From positions 1-21,389 of the forward strand of contig JAKIVF010000058.1 in the NCBI GenBank assembly GCA_021647145.1: DNA of 21,389 bases. The letters run 5' to 3'. This document shows, in pieces, positions 7,039 through 13,773 of the stretch; position 1 is the stretch's first letter, and each line of letters starts with the position of its first letter. Under the pieces are notes generated by a model, which worked only from the letters and a program-made list of their open reading frames with translations, was not told the DNA's origin and did no database searches. The translations under genes and the position numbers were made by a program. Origin of the DNA: Methylococcaceae bacterium. Lineage in GTDB: Bacteria; Pseudomonadota; Gammaproteobacteria; Methylococcales; Methylomonadaceae.

Positions 7039-7635
7039 ATGGGTGGGCAAAACAAAGCAACAGGTATTGTGCTGGCTGGTGGGTTAGCCAGAAGAATGAA
7101 TAAACAAGATAAAGGCTTGGTTATTTATCATGATAAACCCATGGTGGCTTATGCAGTTGAGGCAATGTCAAAAGTTGCTGCTACAGTTTTAATCAATGCC
7201 AACCGAAATCAACAAGAATATGCACAATTTGGTTTTAAGGTGATTGCCGATCAAACAGATACTTTTGACGGGCCTTTGGCAGGTATTCTTGTGGGAATGT
7301 TAAATGCTGAAACTGATATTGTATGTGTGATGCCTTGTGATTCGCCATTATTTAAAGCAGAACATTTACAAAGATTATTAATAACGTTAACAGAGAATAA
7401 AGTTGATATTGCCGTTGCCTTTGATGGAGAACGTATGCACCCAGTATTTTTGGCTTTAAAAACATCATTGAAAGGTAGCTTAGAAAAATATTTATCAGCA
7501 GGAAATCGTAAAATTGATATTTGGTTACAACAGCATCAGCTCACTAAGGTCGATTTTAGTCGGGATGTAAAAGTTTTTCTTAATATCAATACCTTGGGTG
7601 AGTTAGAGGCGCTGGAGAAAATTAGGGATGAATAA
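7039..7635 (+). CDS. mobA: MobA, molybdenum cofactor guanylyltransferase
   Basis: It joins GMP from GTP to molybdopterin cofactor to make the guanine dinucleotide form used by enzymes of the DMSO reductase family, such as molybdenum formate dehydrogenases. At 198 residues it is close to E. coli MobA (194). The nucleotide-binding loop GIVLAGGLARRMNKQDKGL (9-27) is canonical, GPLAGIL (78-84) follows, and MPCDSPLF (98-105) holds the metal-binding Asp101. The ATG is the only start that keeps the glycine loop near the N-terminus. The stop overlaps fdhD by 8 bases, which ties the gene to formate dehydrogenase maturation. Confidence 0.94.
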   Translation: MGGQNKATGIVLAGGLARRMNKQDKGLVIYHDKPMVAYAVEAMSKVAATVLINANRNQQEYAQFGFKVIADQTDTFDGPLAGILVGMLNAETDIVCVMPCDSPLFKAEHLQRLLITLTENKVDIAVAFDGERMHPVFLALKTSLKGSLEKYLSAGNRKIDIWLQQHQLTKVDFSRDVKVFLNINTLGELEALEKIRDE

Positions 7636-8452
7636 AGCTAAAAAACCAGAGATGACAGATGCAGGTTTAGGTTTTTCTAAGTCTACTATTGCTGTAGATG
7701 AATGTGGTAATAAAAGACAAATTGAACTTGTAGGAGAGAGAGCATTAACAATTTATGTTGATAAACAGGAAATAGTAACATTAATGACGATGGGAACTCA
7801 TCCAGAATTATTAACTTTAGGGTATTTAAAAAACCAGGGGTTTTTTGAGCAGCTTAGTGAAATAAATATAGTACAAGTTGATTGGGAAACAGAGGCCGTG
7901 GCAGTCGTTACAAACTCAAAATCATCTGATTTTTCTAAACAAATGGAACAAAGAACTGTGACTACGGGGTGTGGGCAAGGTACAGTATTTGGCCGCTTAA
8001 TGGATAAGCTAAAAGATACAAAAGTTTCTTCTTTTTTTATTAAACAAACGACCCTTTATGGGTTATTAGACTCATTAAAACACCAAAATGAAATCTATAA
8101 AAAAGCGGGTGCTGTTCATGGGTGTGCTTTATGTACTGGCGATCAGATAGATTTTTTTGTAGAAGATGTTGGACGGCATAATGCTGTTGATGTCATTGCG
8201 GGTTATATGTGGTTGAATAACATAAGTGGAAATAATAAAATTTTTTATACTACAGGCAGGTTAACGTCAGAGATGGTCATTAAAATAGCTCAGATGGCGA
8301 TTCCCATATTGCTATCTCGTTCTGGAGCCACTCAAATGGGCTTGGATATGGCTAAGCAATCTGGTGTAACTTTAATTTCCAGAGCGAAAGGTAAGCATTT
8401 TATGGTTTTACATGGTGTTGAAAATATAAAATTTAAGGGTGGTTGTTTATGA
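7628..8452 (+). CDS. fdhD: FdhD, formate dehydrogenase sulfurtransferase (accessory protein), atypical cysteine motif
   Basis: FdhD takes sulfur from IscS and sulfurates the molybdenum cofactor of formate dehydrogenase. This 274-residue protein has the family hallmarks GCALCTGD (165-172), EDVGRHNAVDVIAGY (179-193) and TTGRLTSEMVIKIAQM (208-223), with SRSGAT (230-235). Classical FdhD carries a CxxC pair in the flexible loop (Cys121/Cys124 in E. coli). Here the equivalent loop reads TTGCGQGTVFG with a single Cys115, while CxxC occurs later as Cys166-Cys169. Translation is coupled to mobA by an 8-base overlap and to the next small gene by an ATGA overlap. The dehydrogenase itself is not in the window. 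Confidence 0.93.
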   Translation: MNKAKKPEMTDAGLGFSKSTIAVDECGNKRQIELVGERALTIYVDKQEIVTLMTMGTHPELLTLGYLKNQGFFEQLSEINIVQVDWETEAVAVVTNSKSSDFSKQMEQRTVTTGCGQGTVFGRLMDKLKDTKVSSFFIKQTTLYGLLDSLKHQNEIYKKAGAVHGCALCTGDQIDFFVEDVGRHNAVDVIAGYMWLNNISGNNKIFYTTGRLTSEMVIKIAQMAIPILLSRSGATQMGLDMAKQSGVTLISRAKGKHFMVLHGVENIKFKGGCL

Positions 8453-8646
8453 TTCCAGAAATTTTCCCAATTGTTATCACAGGATTAATGATTTTAATTC
8501 CAGTTTTCTTTATATATAGAAAAGCTGGTTTTAATCCAGCATGGGCATTACTCGTATTTTTACCTGGTTTTGGCTTGTTATTAATTTTTTTACAGCTGGC
8601 TTTTTTACCTTGGAAAAATCAGGCCGATCATGGGAGGGAAATTTAA
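8449..8646 (+). CDS. Two-TM small membrane protein A, fdhD-linked
   Basis: A 65-residue protein starting at the ATG that overlaps the fdhD stop (ATGA, 8449-8452), with AAGGGTGG at 8435-8442 as ribosome binding site. It has two hydrophobic helices (about 4-22 and 31-50) split by the short loop YRKAGFNPAW, with a charged tail. I do not know a named family. It resembles its downstream neighbour in the motif (R/K)KAGF-x-x-x-W followed by a hydrophobic helix with an early Pro, ending F..W. Its stop overlaps the next start. Its position suggests a part in formate dehydrogenase assembly or membrane attachment, which is inference only. Confidence 0.78.
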   Translation: MIPEIFPIVITGLMILIPVFFIYRKAGFNPAWALLVFLPGFGLLLIFLQLAFLPWKNQADHGREI

Positions 8647-8846
8647 TGACGCTGTTTTATGTACTTGTCTTGATTTACGGTGTTTTTATATTTTGGCTGG
8701 GAGCTAAAATATTAGATAAAGCAGGTTTCGATAAATGGTGGGTTTTATGCTTATTAATTCCTGTTGTTAATATTTTTATGATTTGGGTATTTGCTTTCTC
8801 AAACTGGCCTAATCTAAAAAAAGGTGTTGAGCAAAATATGAATTAA
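8646..8846 (+). CDS. Two-TM small membrane protein B, paralogue of A
   Basis: A 66-residue protein. I place the start at ATG 8646-8648, which shares one base with the stop of gene A (TAATG) and follows a very strong ribosome binding site, GGGAGGG at 8633-8638. The longer in-frame reading from 8541 would lie inside gene A and is unlikely. Two membrane helices (about 2-18 and 27-49) flank LDKAGFDKWWVLCLLIP, which lines up with YRKAGFNPAWALLVFLP of gene A, so the pair looks like a tandem duplication. It ends the mobA-fdhD operon. No catalytic residues can be seen. Confidence 0.8.
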   Translation: MTLFYVLVLIYGVFIFWLGAKILDKAGFDKWWVLCLLIPVVNIFMIWVFAFSNWPNLKKGVEQNMN

Positions 8847-9039
8847 ATAATACCAAAAAAAGATAAATAGAAAATTTGCTAGTTCCTAGAGGGATATTTT
8901 GTAATAATGGAGTTTCTACTTTGTTGATTTTATAATAATAAATTTTTGCTATTTAATGCAAAAGCTCAAGTATAAGGATGTCTTGATCAATAATTCCATG
9001 TCGCATTGTAGAAATTTGTCTAAATTGAGAGAGAAAAAT

Positions 9040-9783
9040 ATGAAGCATCATAGAAAGAAAGCAATTAAAAATGTTTTCGTGATTGCTGGGCTAACAGGGT
9101 TGGTAATTTCTATTGCCCCCCTTACAGCTCAGTTTTTGTCCAACGAAATGTCCCATCAATCCTCTAATCATCGTCATCTTGATGTCAACCGATTCACTAA
9201 AATAGGAGGAGACTGGCCTCCACAACCAAAAAATATGGAAAATATTGTTTGGTTACAAGGGAATAGTGGGGTTCGCTCAAACTCTATTAGCCAAGTTAGT
9301 GCATTAGCTAAAACAATAGTTATCAATAATGTTCCTGAGCTTGGAAATCGATTTACTTTTATAACTTCACAAACAGACAGCGGAAAAAATGGACCTTCTT
9401 CGGAAGAGGTTGTCACTTTTTTTAGTCATTCTAATAATATGACTGTTGAAGTGAATGTTGATCATGGGGAAATAAAAAAAGTTGAAGAGATAAGCCCGTC
9501 AACATATCAACCACCACTTACGGCTGAAGAAGTAAAAGAAGCCGTAAAAATTGCTAGAAAAGCATTGCAGAAAGAAGGGTTTGGTCGTGTCCAGCAACTG
9601 AAAGGGTATGGAATTTTAGCGTTTAAGACCTCTGATGAAGCGGGTTCAGATAATGGCGGGTTTTATGATACCCGTGTAGTTTATGTTTCATTTCATGAGC
9701 ATATTGATGCTAGGCCTGAATTTATCGCATGGGTAGACTTAACAGAAGGAAGTGTTATCAAATCAATGGAGGATTCATTATGA
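9040..9783 (+). CDS. Exported protein resembling copper amine oxidase N2/N3 domains
   Basis: A 247-residue protein with a signal peptide or N-terminal anchor (KKAIKNVFVIAGLTGLVISIAPLTA). I chose the ATG at 9040 because it puts basic residues straight before the hydrophobic segment and follows GAGAGAG (9027-9033). An in-frame ATG at 8956 would add 28 unlikely residues. Two similar alpha/beta units follow. The first is about 85-150, ending MTVEVNVDHGEIKKVEEI. The second is about 158-245: PPLTAEEVKEAVKIARKAL, then VVYVSFHE, then IAWVDLTEGSVIKSMED. The second fits the N3 domain of copper amine oxidases (LT..E...A......L... then a strand pair with VDL..G.V). The stop overlaps the next start by ATGA, and the next gene carries the catalytic-like domain. 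It has no cysteine. Confidence 0.72.
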   Translation: MKHHRKKAIKNVFVIAGLTGLVISIAPLTAQFLSNEMSHQSSNHRHLDVNRFTKIGGDWPPQPKNMENIVWLQGNSGVRSNSISQVSALAKTIVINNVPELGNRFTFITSQTDSGKNGPSSEEVVTFFSHSNNMTVEVNVDHGEIKKVEEISPSTYQPPLTAEEVKEAVKIARKALQKEGFGRVQQLKGYGILAFKTSDEAGSDNGGFYDTRVVYVSFHEHIDARPEFIAWVDLTEGSVIKSMEDSL

Positions 9784-12074
9784 AAATTACAATTAAAACG
9801 CTTTCACTCTTGAGTATTTTGTTAAGTGGACTCACATTTTTTAATGTTTCACAAGCTGAAAGATTTAATGGAGTGCATCATCGTGAATGGCAGGATTGGA
9901 GTTTTGACTATCAAGTGGGTAACCGACTAGATGGTTTGTCACTAACCAAAGTTAAATATAAAGGTGTTGATATATTGGGTAGAGCAAGCCTGCCCGTTAT
10001 GCGAGTATTCTACGATAATAATGATTGTGGTCCATATGCCGATCGTATGGGAGGTGATTTAACGCCTATCAGTTGGGCAAACAATGAAGTTGTTGTGTTA
10101 CGTGAATTTACCCAATCTGGTCGCCAATGGTTAGAAATTGGAATTCAAGACACTATTGGTAATTATGTGATTTACCAATCATGGTATTTGAGTGCTGATG
10201 GAATCATGGATGGTCATATATTTAGTAAAGGGTTGCAATGTAATACAGACCATATTCATTATCCATATTGGCGTATGGATTTTGATTTAGCGGGTGTGGA
10301 TAATGACCAACTACGAAAGTTTGTGGGTAGTGATTGGCAAATAGTTTCATCTGAGTCTAATGACAATGTGACAACAGCGAATAGTCATCGTTGGCAAGTT
10401 AGAGATACTGTTACTGGAGATAGTGTAAATATTGAATTTGGCACTGCCGGATGGAGTGATGTTGGTGGAGGAACGGTCATACCAGAAGATACTTTTGTTA
10501 ACAATTTAATTTTAAGTCGACGTTATCAACAAGGGGAAGATGTTGGATGGCTTCACGGCGCTCAATCTGAAGTGCCTTACAATAATGGAGAAAGTATTGA
10601 TAGTGAAGATATAATTATTTGGTATAAAAGCTATATGCCTCATAGTGCTTCTGAAGGGCCTGACTTGTGGCACTCAACAGGAGTACGTTTCGTTATTAAT
10701 CTTGCAGGTTCCAGTGGTAATGAACCACCAACGGTTACTAACCCTGGCAATCAAGAAAACCAAATAGGAGATAATGTAAGTTTACAAATTGAAGCTAGTG
10801 GTAGTAGTGCATTGTCTTATAGTGCCGCTGGTTTACCTTCAGGATTAAGTATTAATGCCTCAGGTTTAATTACAGGTACAGTTTCAACTGCTGGAGATTA
10901 TACTTCAACTATTTCAGTAAATGATACGGGCAGTGGAGCAGCCGAAGCTAGTTTTTCCTGGAAGGTTACAGCAGGTGGTAATGAGCCGCCAACAATTAGT
11001 AATCCTGGGGTTCAAGATGGCATAGTTGAAGAAAGTGTTAATTTACAAATTGAAGCTAGTGGAAGTAGACCCTTATCATATAGTGCTACTAGCTTGCCCA
11101 CAGGCTTGAGTATTAACGAAAGTACTGGCCTTATTTCAGGCACACTGTCAACTGCAGGGGAATATTCATCAACAGTTACTGTGACTGATAGTAATAGCGA
11201 ATCGGCACAGACTACCATTACTTGGCTAATTATTTTGGGAGGTGAAGTTGATGCGCCTATTATTACTCATCCTGGTACTCAAGAAAACCAAGTGGGAGAT
11301 AGCATAAGTCTACAAATTGAAGTTAGTGGAGTTAATCCTTTGTCATATAGTGCTACTGGCCTGCCTACAGGTTTAAGTATTAGTGAAAGTACTGGGCTTA
11401 TTTCAGGTACACTGTCTACAGTTGGGGAGTACTCTTCAAAGGTTACTGTAAATGATAGTGAGAGTCTCAGTGGGTCAACAGAGACTTCTTTTACCTGGCT
11501 GGTTTTAGCTGATAGTAATAACCCATCTTCTATAAGTTTCGACTTTGAAACGGATGATGAAGGGTGGATTCGAAATGCTGCGGGAGCCGATACTGCATCC
11601 TCAGGATTATGGGGGCGGTCAAACCCATCTTTTACGTCTTACCGCGGTATTGATTTACAACCAGAAAATGCTGCAGAAGGTGAGTTTGCATTAGTAACTG
11701 ATGGACGATCTGGTCAATATTCAGGGTCTTATGATATAGATAATGGTGTTACAACCATGAGATCGCCTAATATTGACTTGACTAATGCTACTCAAGCTAA
11801 ATTATCTTTTTCTTATTATTTTTCCCATTTAGGAAATGCGACAAGAGCTGACTATTTTCGTGTTCGAGTTGTTGGAACAAGCAACCAGGCTACAGTTTTG
11901 GAAAAACGTGGCTCTCGTGCCGCTGTTCAAGCTGACTGGAAAACTCATAATATTGATATTAGCGAATTTTCTGGGCAATCAGTTTATATTGAGATTGAAG
12001 CAGCAGATAAAGAATCAGGAAGCTTGGTTGAGGCAGGTATTGATAATATTTCCCTAAATTTTTCTTCTCAGTAA
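9780..12074 (+). CDS. Secreted compact copper amine oxidase-like protein with three Ig-like repeats and a C-terminal beta-sandwich
   Basis: A 764-residue protein. The start is ATG 9780, with GGAGG (9768-9772) seven bases upstream and overlapping the previous stop. Signal peptide 1-26 ends SQA. Residues about 35-310 align with the copper amine oxidase catalytic domain: DWSFDYQV...GLSLTKVKYKG...RASLPVMRVFY, then DTIGNYVIYQSWYLSADG (124-141), where T-x-x-N-Y marks the topaquinone tyrosine (Tyr129), then HIHYPYWRMDFDLAG (158-172) with the H-x-H copper pair, and IIIWYKSYMPHS with a third candidate ligand, His288. Known domains are about 100 residues longer. The usual Asp/Glu after the tyrosine is Val130. 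Residues 313-399, 400-487 and 488-578 are three Ig-like (He_PIG-type) repeats. 579-764 is a beta-sandwich like those on secreted proteases. Enzymatic activity is inferred. Confidence 0.75.
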   Translation: MKITIKTLSLLSILLSGLTFFNVSQAERFNGVHHREWQDWSFDYQVGNRLDGLSLTKVKYKGVDILGRASLPVMRVFYDNNDCGPYADRMGGDLTPISWANNEVVVLREFTQSGRQWLEIGIQDTIGNYVIYQSWYLSADGIMDGHIFSKGLQCNTDHIHYPYWRMDFDLAGVDNDQLRKFVGSDWQIVSSESNDNVTTANSHRWQVRDTVTGDSVNIEFGTAGWSDVGGGTVIPEDTFVNNLILSRRYQQGEDVGWLHGAQSEVPYNNGESIDSEDIIIWYKSYMPHSASEGPDLWHSTGVRFVINLAGSSGNEPPTVTNPGNQENQIGDNVSLQIEASGSSALSYSAAGLPSGLSINASGLITGTVSTAGDYTSTISVNDTGSGAAEASFSWKVTAGGNEPPTISNPGVQDGIVEESVNLQIEASGSRPLSYSATSLPTGLSINESTGLISGTLSTAGEYSSTVTVTDSNSESAQTTITWLIILGGEVDAPIITHPGTQENQVGDSISLQIEVSGVNPLSYSATGLPTGLSISESTGLISGTLSTVGEYSSKVTVNDSESLSGSTETSFTWLVLADSNNPSSISFDFETDDEGWIRNAAGADTASSGLWGRSNPSFTSYRGIDLQPENAAEGEFALVTDGRSGQYSGSYDIDNGVTTMRSPNIDLTNATQAKLSFSYYFSHLGNATRADYFRVRVVGTSNQATVLEKRGSRAAVQADWKTHNIDISEFSGQSVYIEIEAADKESGSLVEAGIDNISLNFSSQ
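10716..11513 (+). repeat. Three tandem Ig-like domain repeats within the amine oxidase-like gene
   Basis: Units start at 10716, 10977 and 11241, each about 87-91 codons. Shared protein features are PP-(T/I)-(V/I) near the start, SLQIE or NLQIE, LSYSA, LP(S/T)GLSI, GLI(S/T)GT(L/V)STAG and a final strand with a Trp. Unit starts 1 and 2 are nearly identical in DNA (GGTAATGA then CC-CCAAC), suggesting fairly recent duplication. Confidence 0.88.
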
Positions 12075-12277
12075 TCCAGTTGTTTTTTGATACTGAAAAA
12101 AATACCTCTATTAATTATGGGTGAGAGAGTTGGATATTTTTTCTTTCTTCAATTAATAGAGGTGTCCATACTTTGTGTGTGTATTTACTCTATCTCTGCC
12201 TGTATGGTAAAGAATTGATTAATAGTATCTGTTTAGTCTTTCGAAACTGAGCGTTCAATTACAATTTTTATCTTTGC
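12075..12277. repeat. Intergenic inverted repeat between converging genes
   Basis: ACCTCTATTAATT (12104-12116) and AATTAATAGAGGT (12151-12163) are perfect 13-base arms. The loop can extend the stem by pairing GAGAGAG with TTCTTTC. The gap lies between two converging stops. No T-run follows on either strand, so it is not a textbook terminator. It could end transcription, stabilise mRNA 3' ends or be a small mobile repeat. Confidence 0.6.
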
Positions 12278-13087
12278 TTACCATAGAATAGGGTAGCGTG
12301 GGTCTCCATGCCATTTTTGCAAATAGGAATCAATTCCCCACTTGCGCCCTGCATGACCAGTAAAAACAACTAAAGAGGACATTATCAGAAGTACGTAACT
12401 CCAAATCCATTGAAACCCACCAAAATAGGCAAGAAAGTAGTTAAAGAATAAAAGCATGCTTAGTAGACTGAAAAAACGAGTGAAAACACCTAAAAGTAAA
12501 CCGAGACCAACAGCAAATTCAAGCACTAACATAAAAATAGCAAAAACTTCAGCAATTGGAGAGATAGCTTTATCCAGTATTTCTTTGTAGAAAGTAAGGC
12601 TGCTTCCATTACCATTTGTAGAATCAAATAACCACTTTATATACTCAATTATGCCATCAGAAGTATAGAATCCAGTTGCAATATTTTGATACCATGTTAC
12701 TAAAATAATAATGCCTAATGATATGCGTAATAAGGCGAGTCCCATTCCTAATTGTTGCGAGATATCTTCTTTAGATTTGATTGTAGGTTTGTTTTCTGGG
12801 CTAATTTTTAGAATGTAATGATTAACATTTTTTTCAATTTGGACTGTAAAACTGCCTTTTGAGGTGGTATAGGTAGAACAAATTTTTTTTTTTCTTAATA
12901 GTTCTTTTTTTTGTGAATTATCAAGAAAATTATTGATTAAGGTATTGATATCTTCGATGGTTATTGTTTTTTTACCTATTATTTTTTCTTTATCCTTTAA
13001 TTGTAATCTTGGAATTTTATTAACTTGAAGAACTAAGCTATTGGCCCTTAGTTTTAGCAAAAATTCTATATAGGGTGCTAAATTCAT
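12278..13087 (-). CDS. Fusion of a PilT/PilB-type N-terminal domain with a DoxX membrane domain
   Basis: A 269-residue protein. Residues 1-98 resemble the N-terminal domain of PilT/PilU retraction ATPases: MNLAPYIEFLLKLRANSLVL (compare LL..-K-ASDLHL), PRLQLKDKEKIIG, TIEDINTLINNFLDNSQKKEL (compare LT.EQ...L...MN..QR.E) and GSFTVQIE...YILKISP (compare GRFRVN....GMVLR). The ATPase core is absent, with no Walker motifs. Residues about 112-262 are a DoxX-like four-helix membrane domain with the long first loop of the thiosulfate:quinone oxidoreductase type, PIAEVFAIFMLVLEFAVGLGLLLG, and the closing GHAGRKWGIDSYL. The joint is inside one uninterrupted frame. It converges with the amine oxidase gene and faces away from a 686-base gap. 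Its role is unknown; a redox membrane protein is the likeliest class. Confidence 0.75.
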   Translation of the reverse strand: MNLAPYIEFLLKLRANSLVLQVNKIPRLQLKDKEKIIGKKTITIEDINTLINNFLDNSQKKELLRKKKICSTYTTSKGSFTVQIEKNVNHYILKISPENKPTIKSKEDISQQLGMGLALLRISLGIIILVTWYQNIATGFYTSDGIIEYIKWLFDSTNGNGSSLTFYKEILDKAISPIAEVFAIFMLVLEFAVGLGLLLGVFTRFFSLLSMLLFFNYFLAYFGGFQWIWSYVLLIMSSLVVFTGHAGRKWGIDSYLQKWHGDPRYPILW

Positions 13088-13452
13088 AATTTCACTGGTT
13101 TAAAATGGGAGTCTTTATAATTAATTGAAGACACCTATAGTATAAAAATATTAAAGCTGGTTGAAGAAATAAAGATATTAATTTTCTGTGTCAACGTACA
13201 AGCGCTTTTTTCCATGAATTTTAGAGTGAGTTTACACGAAAAAAACTGATAATAATTGATTTGTTTTCCCCAGTATTCTAAGTATTTGAAACTACAAATA
13301 AAATACTCCAAGGATTTTTTTGTTTTATTTTCTTATCTTTCTTGGCATTTTTTCCTTTTGGAGTGGGGGCAAGTAAAAGGTGACTACTTTTAGCGTAATA
13401 GCATATGTTTTAATCAGGGCAGGGCAAAGCAATAATAATTATTTCAGTAAAT

Positions 13453-13468
13453 TGTGAATTTATTCACG
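13453..13468. promoter_or_regulatory. CRP/FNR-family-like operator
   Basis: TGTGA-ATTTAT-TCACG matches the CRP consensus TGTGA-N6-TCACA in nine of ten positions, with symmetric core GTGAAT/ATTCAC. It lies 306 bases before the collagen-like start and 366 bases before the divergent DoxX fusion start. Confidence 0.5.
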
Positions 13469-13594
13469 TTAAATATATTATTTTTTTAACTTGGTTCGCG
13501 TTTTTTTAAATTATTATATTTATTTATAACAATATGTTAGGGGTAAATAGTGCTCTTTTTGCTCTAATCTTAGCTTTTGAAATGCCTATTTCTA

Positions 13595-13624
13595 TTGACA
13601 ATTTTGGTCTTAGTGGAATATTAT
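13595..13624 (+). promoter_or_regulatory. Possible sigma70 promoter for the collagen-like gene
   Basis: A perfect TTGACA (13595-13600), an 18-base spacer and TATTAT (13619-13624). It would give a leader of about 140 bases before the ATG at 13774. The region is AT-rich, so the -10 match is weak evidence by itself. Confidence 0.45.
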
Positions 13625-13773
13625 TCTTTACGAAACAGATTAAATATTTGTTTTAATTAAGAGTTTTACTCTAAATTTTTTCTATTATGCTTTTTTATCG
13701 GTTAAATTTTCATTTTTCCGGTATGAATCATTTTTTTAACATGAAAACCCTAAATTAGGAAGTAGAGAGAGAT

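Larger units (their letters stand above)
13088..13773. promoter_or_regulatory. 686-base AT-rich intergenic region between divergent genes
   Basis: No gene is supported on either strand; the longest small frame (13534-13656, 40 codons) lacks a ribosome binding site. It holds a CRP-like palindrome (13453-13468), a possible promoter (13595-13624) and many T-rich runs. The unusual length suggests regulated expression of the collagen-like gene on the right, the DoxX fusion on the left, or both. Confidence 0.5.

Noticed and set aside
8541..8645. Upstream extension of microprotein B to an ATG at 8541
   Set aside because: It would overlap gene A over almost half its length in another frame, while the ATG at 8646 has a strong ribosome binding site and a TAATG coupling.
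8956..9039. Longer N-terminus for the N2/N3-like protein from ATG 8956
   Set aside because: It would bury the signal peptide behind 28 polar residues; the ATG at 9040 fits export better.
13534..13656. 40-codon small frame (MLGVNSALFALILAFEM...)
   Set aside because: No ribosome binding site and no start context, and it lies over the likely promoter; AT-rich hydrophobic frames of this size are expected by chance.
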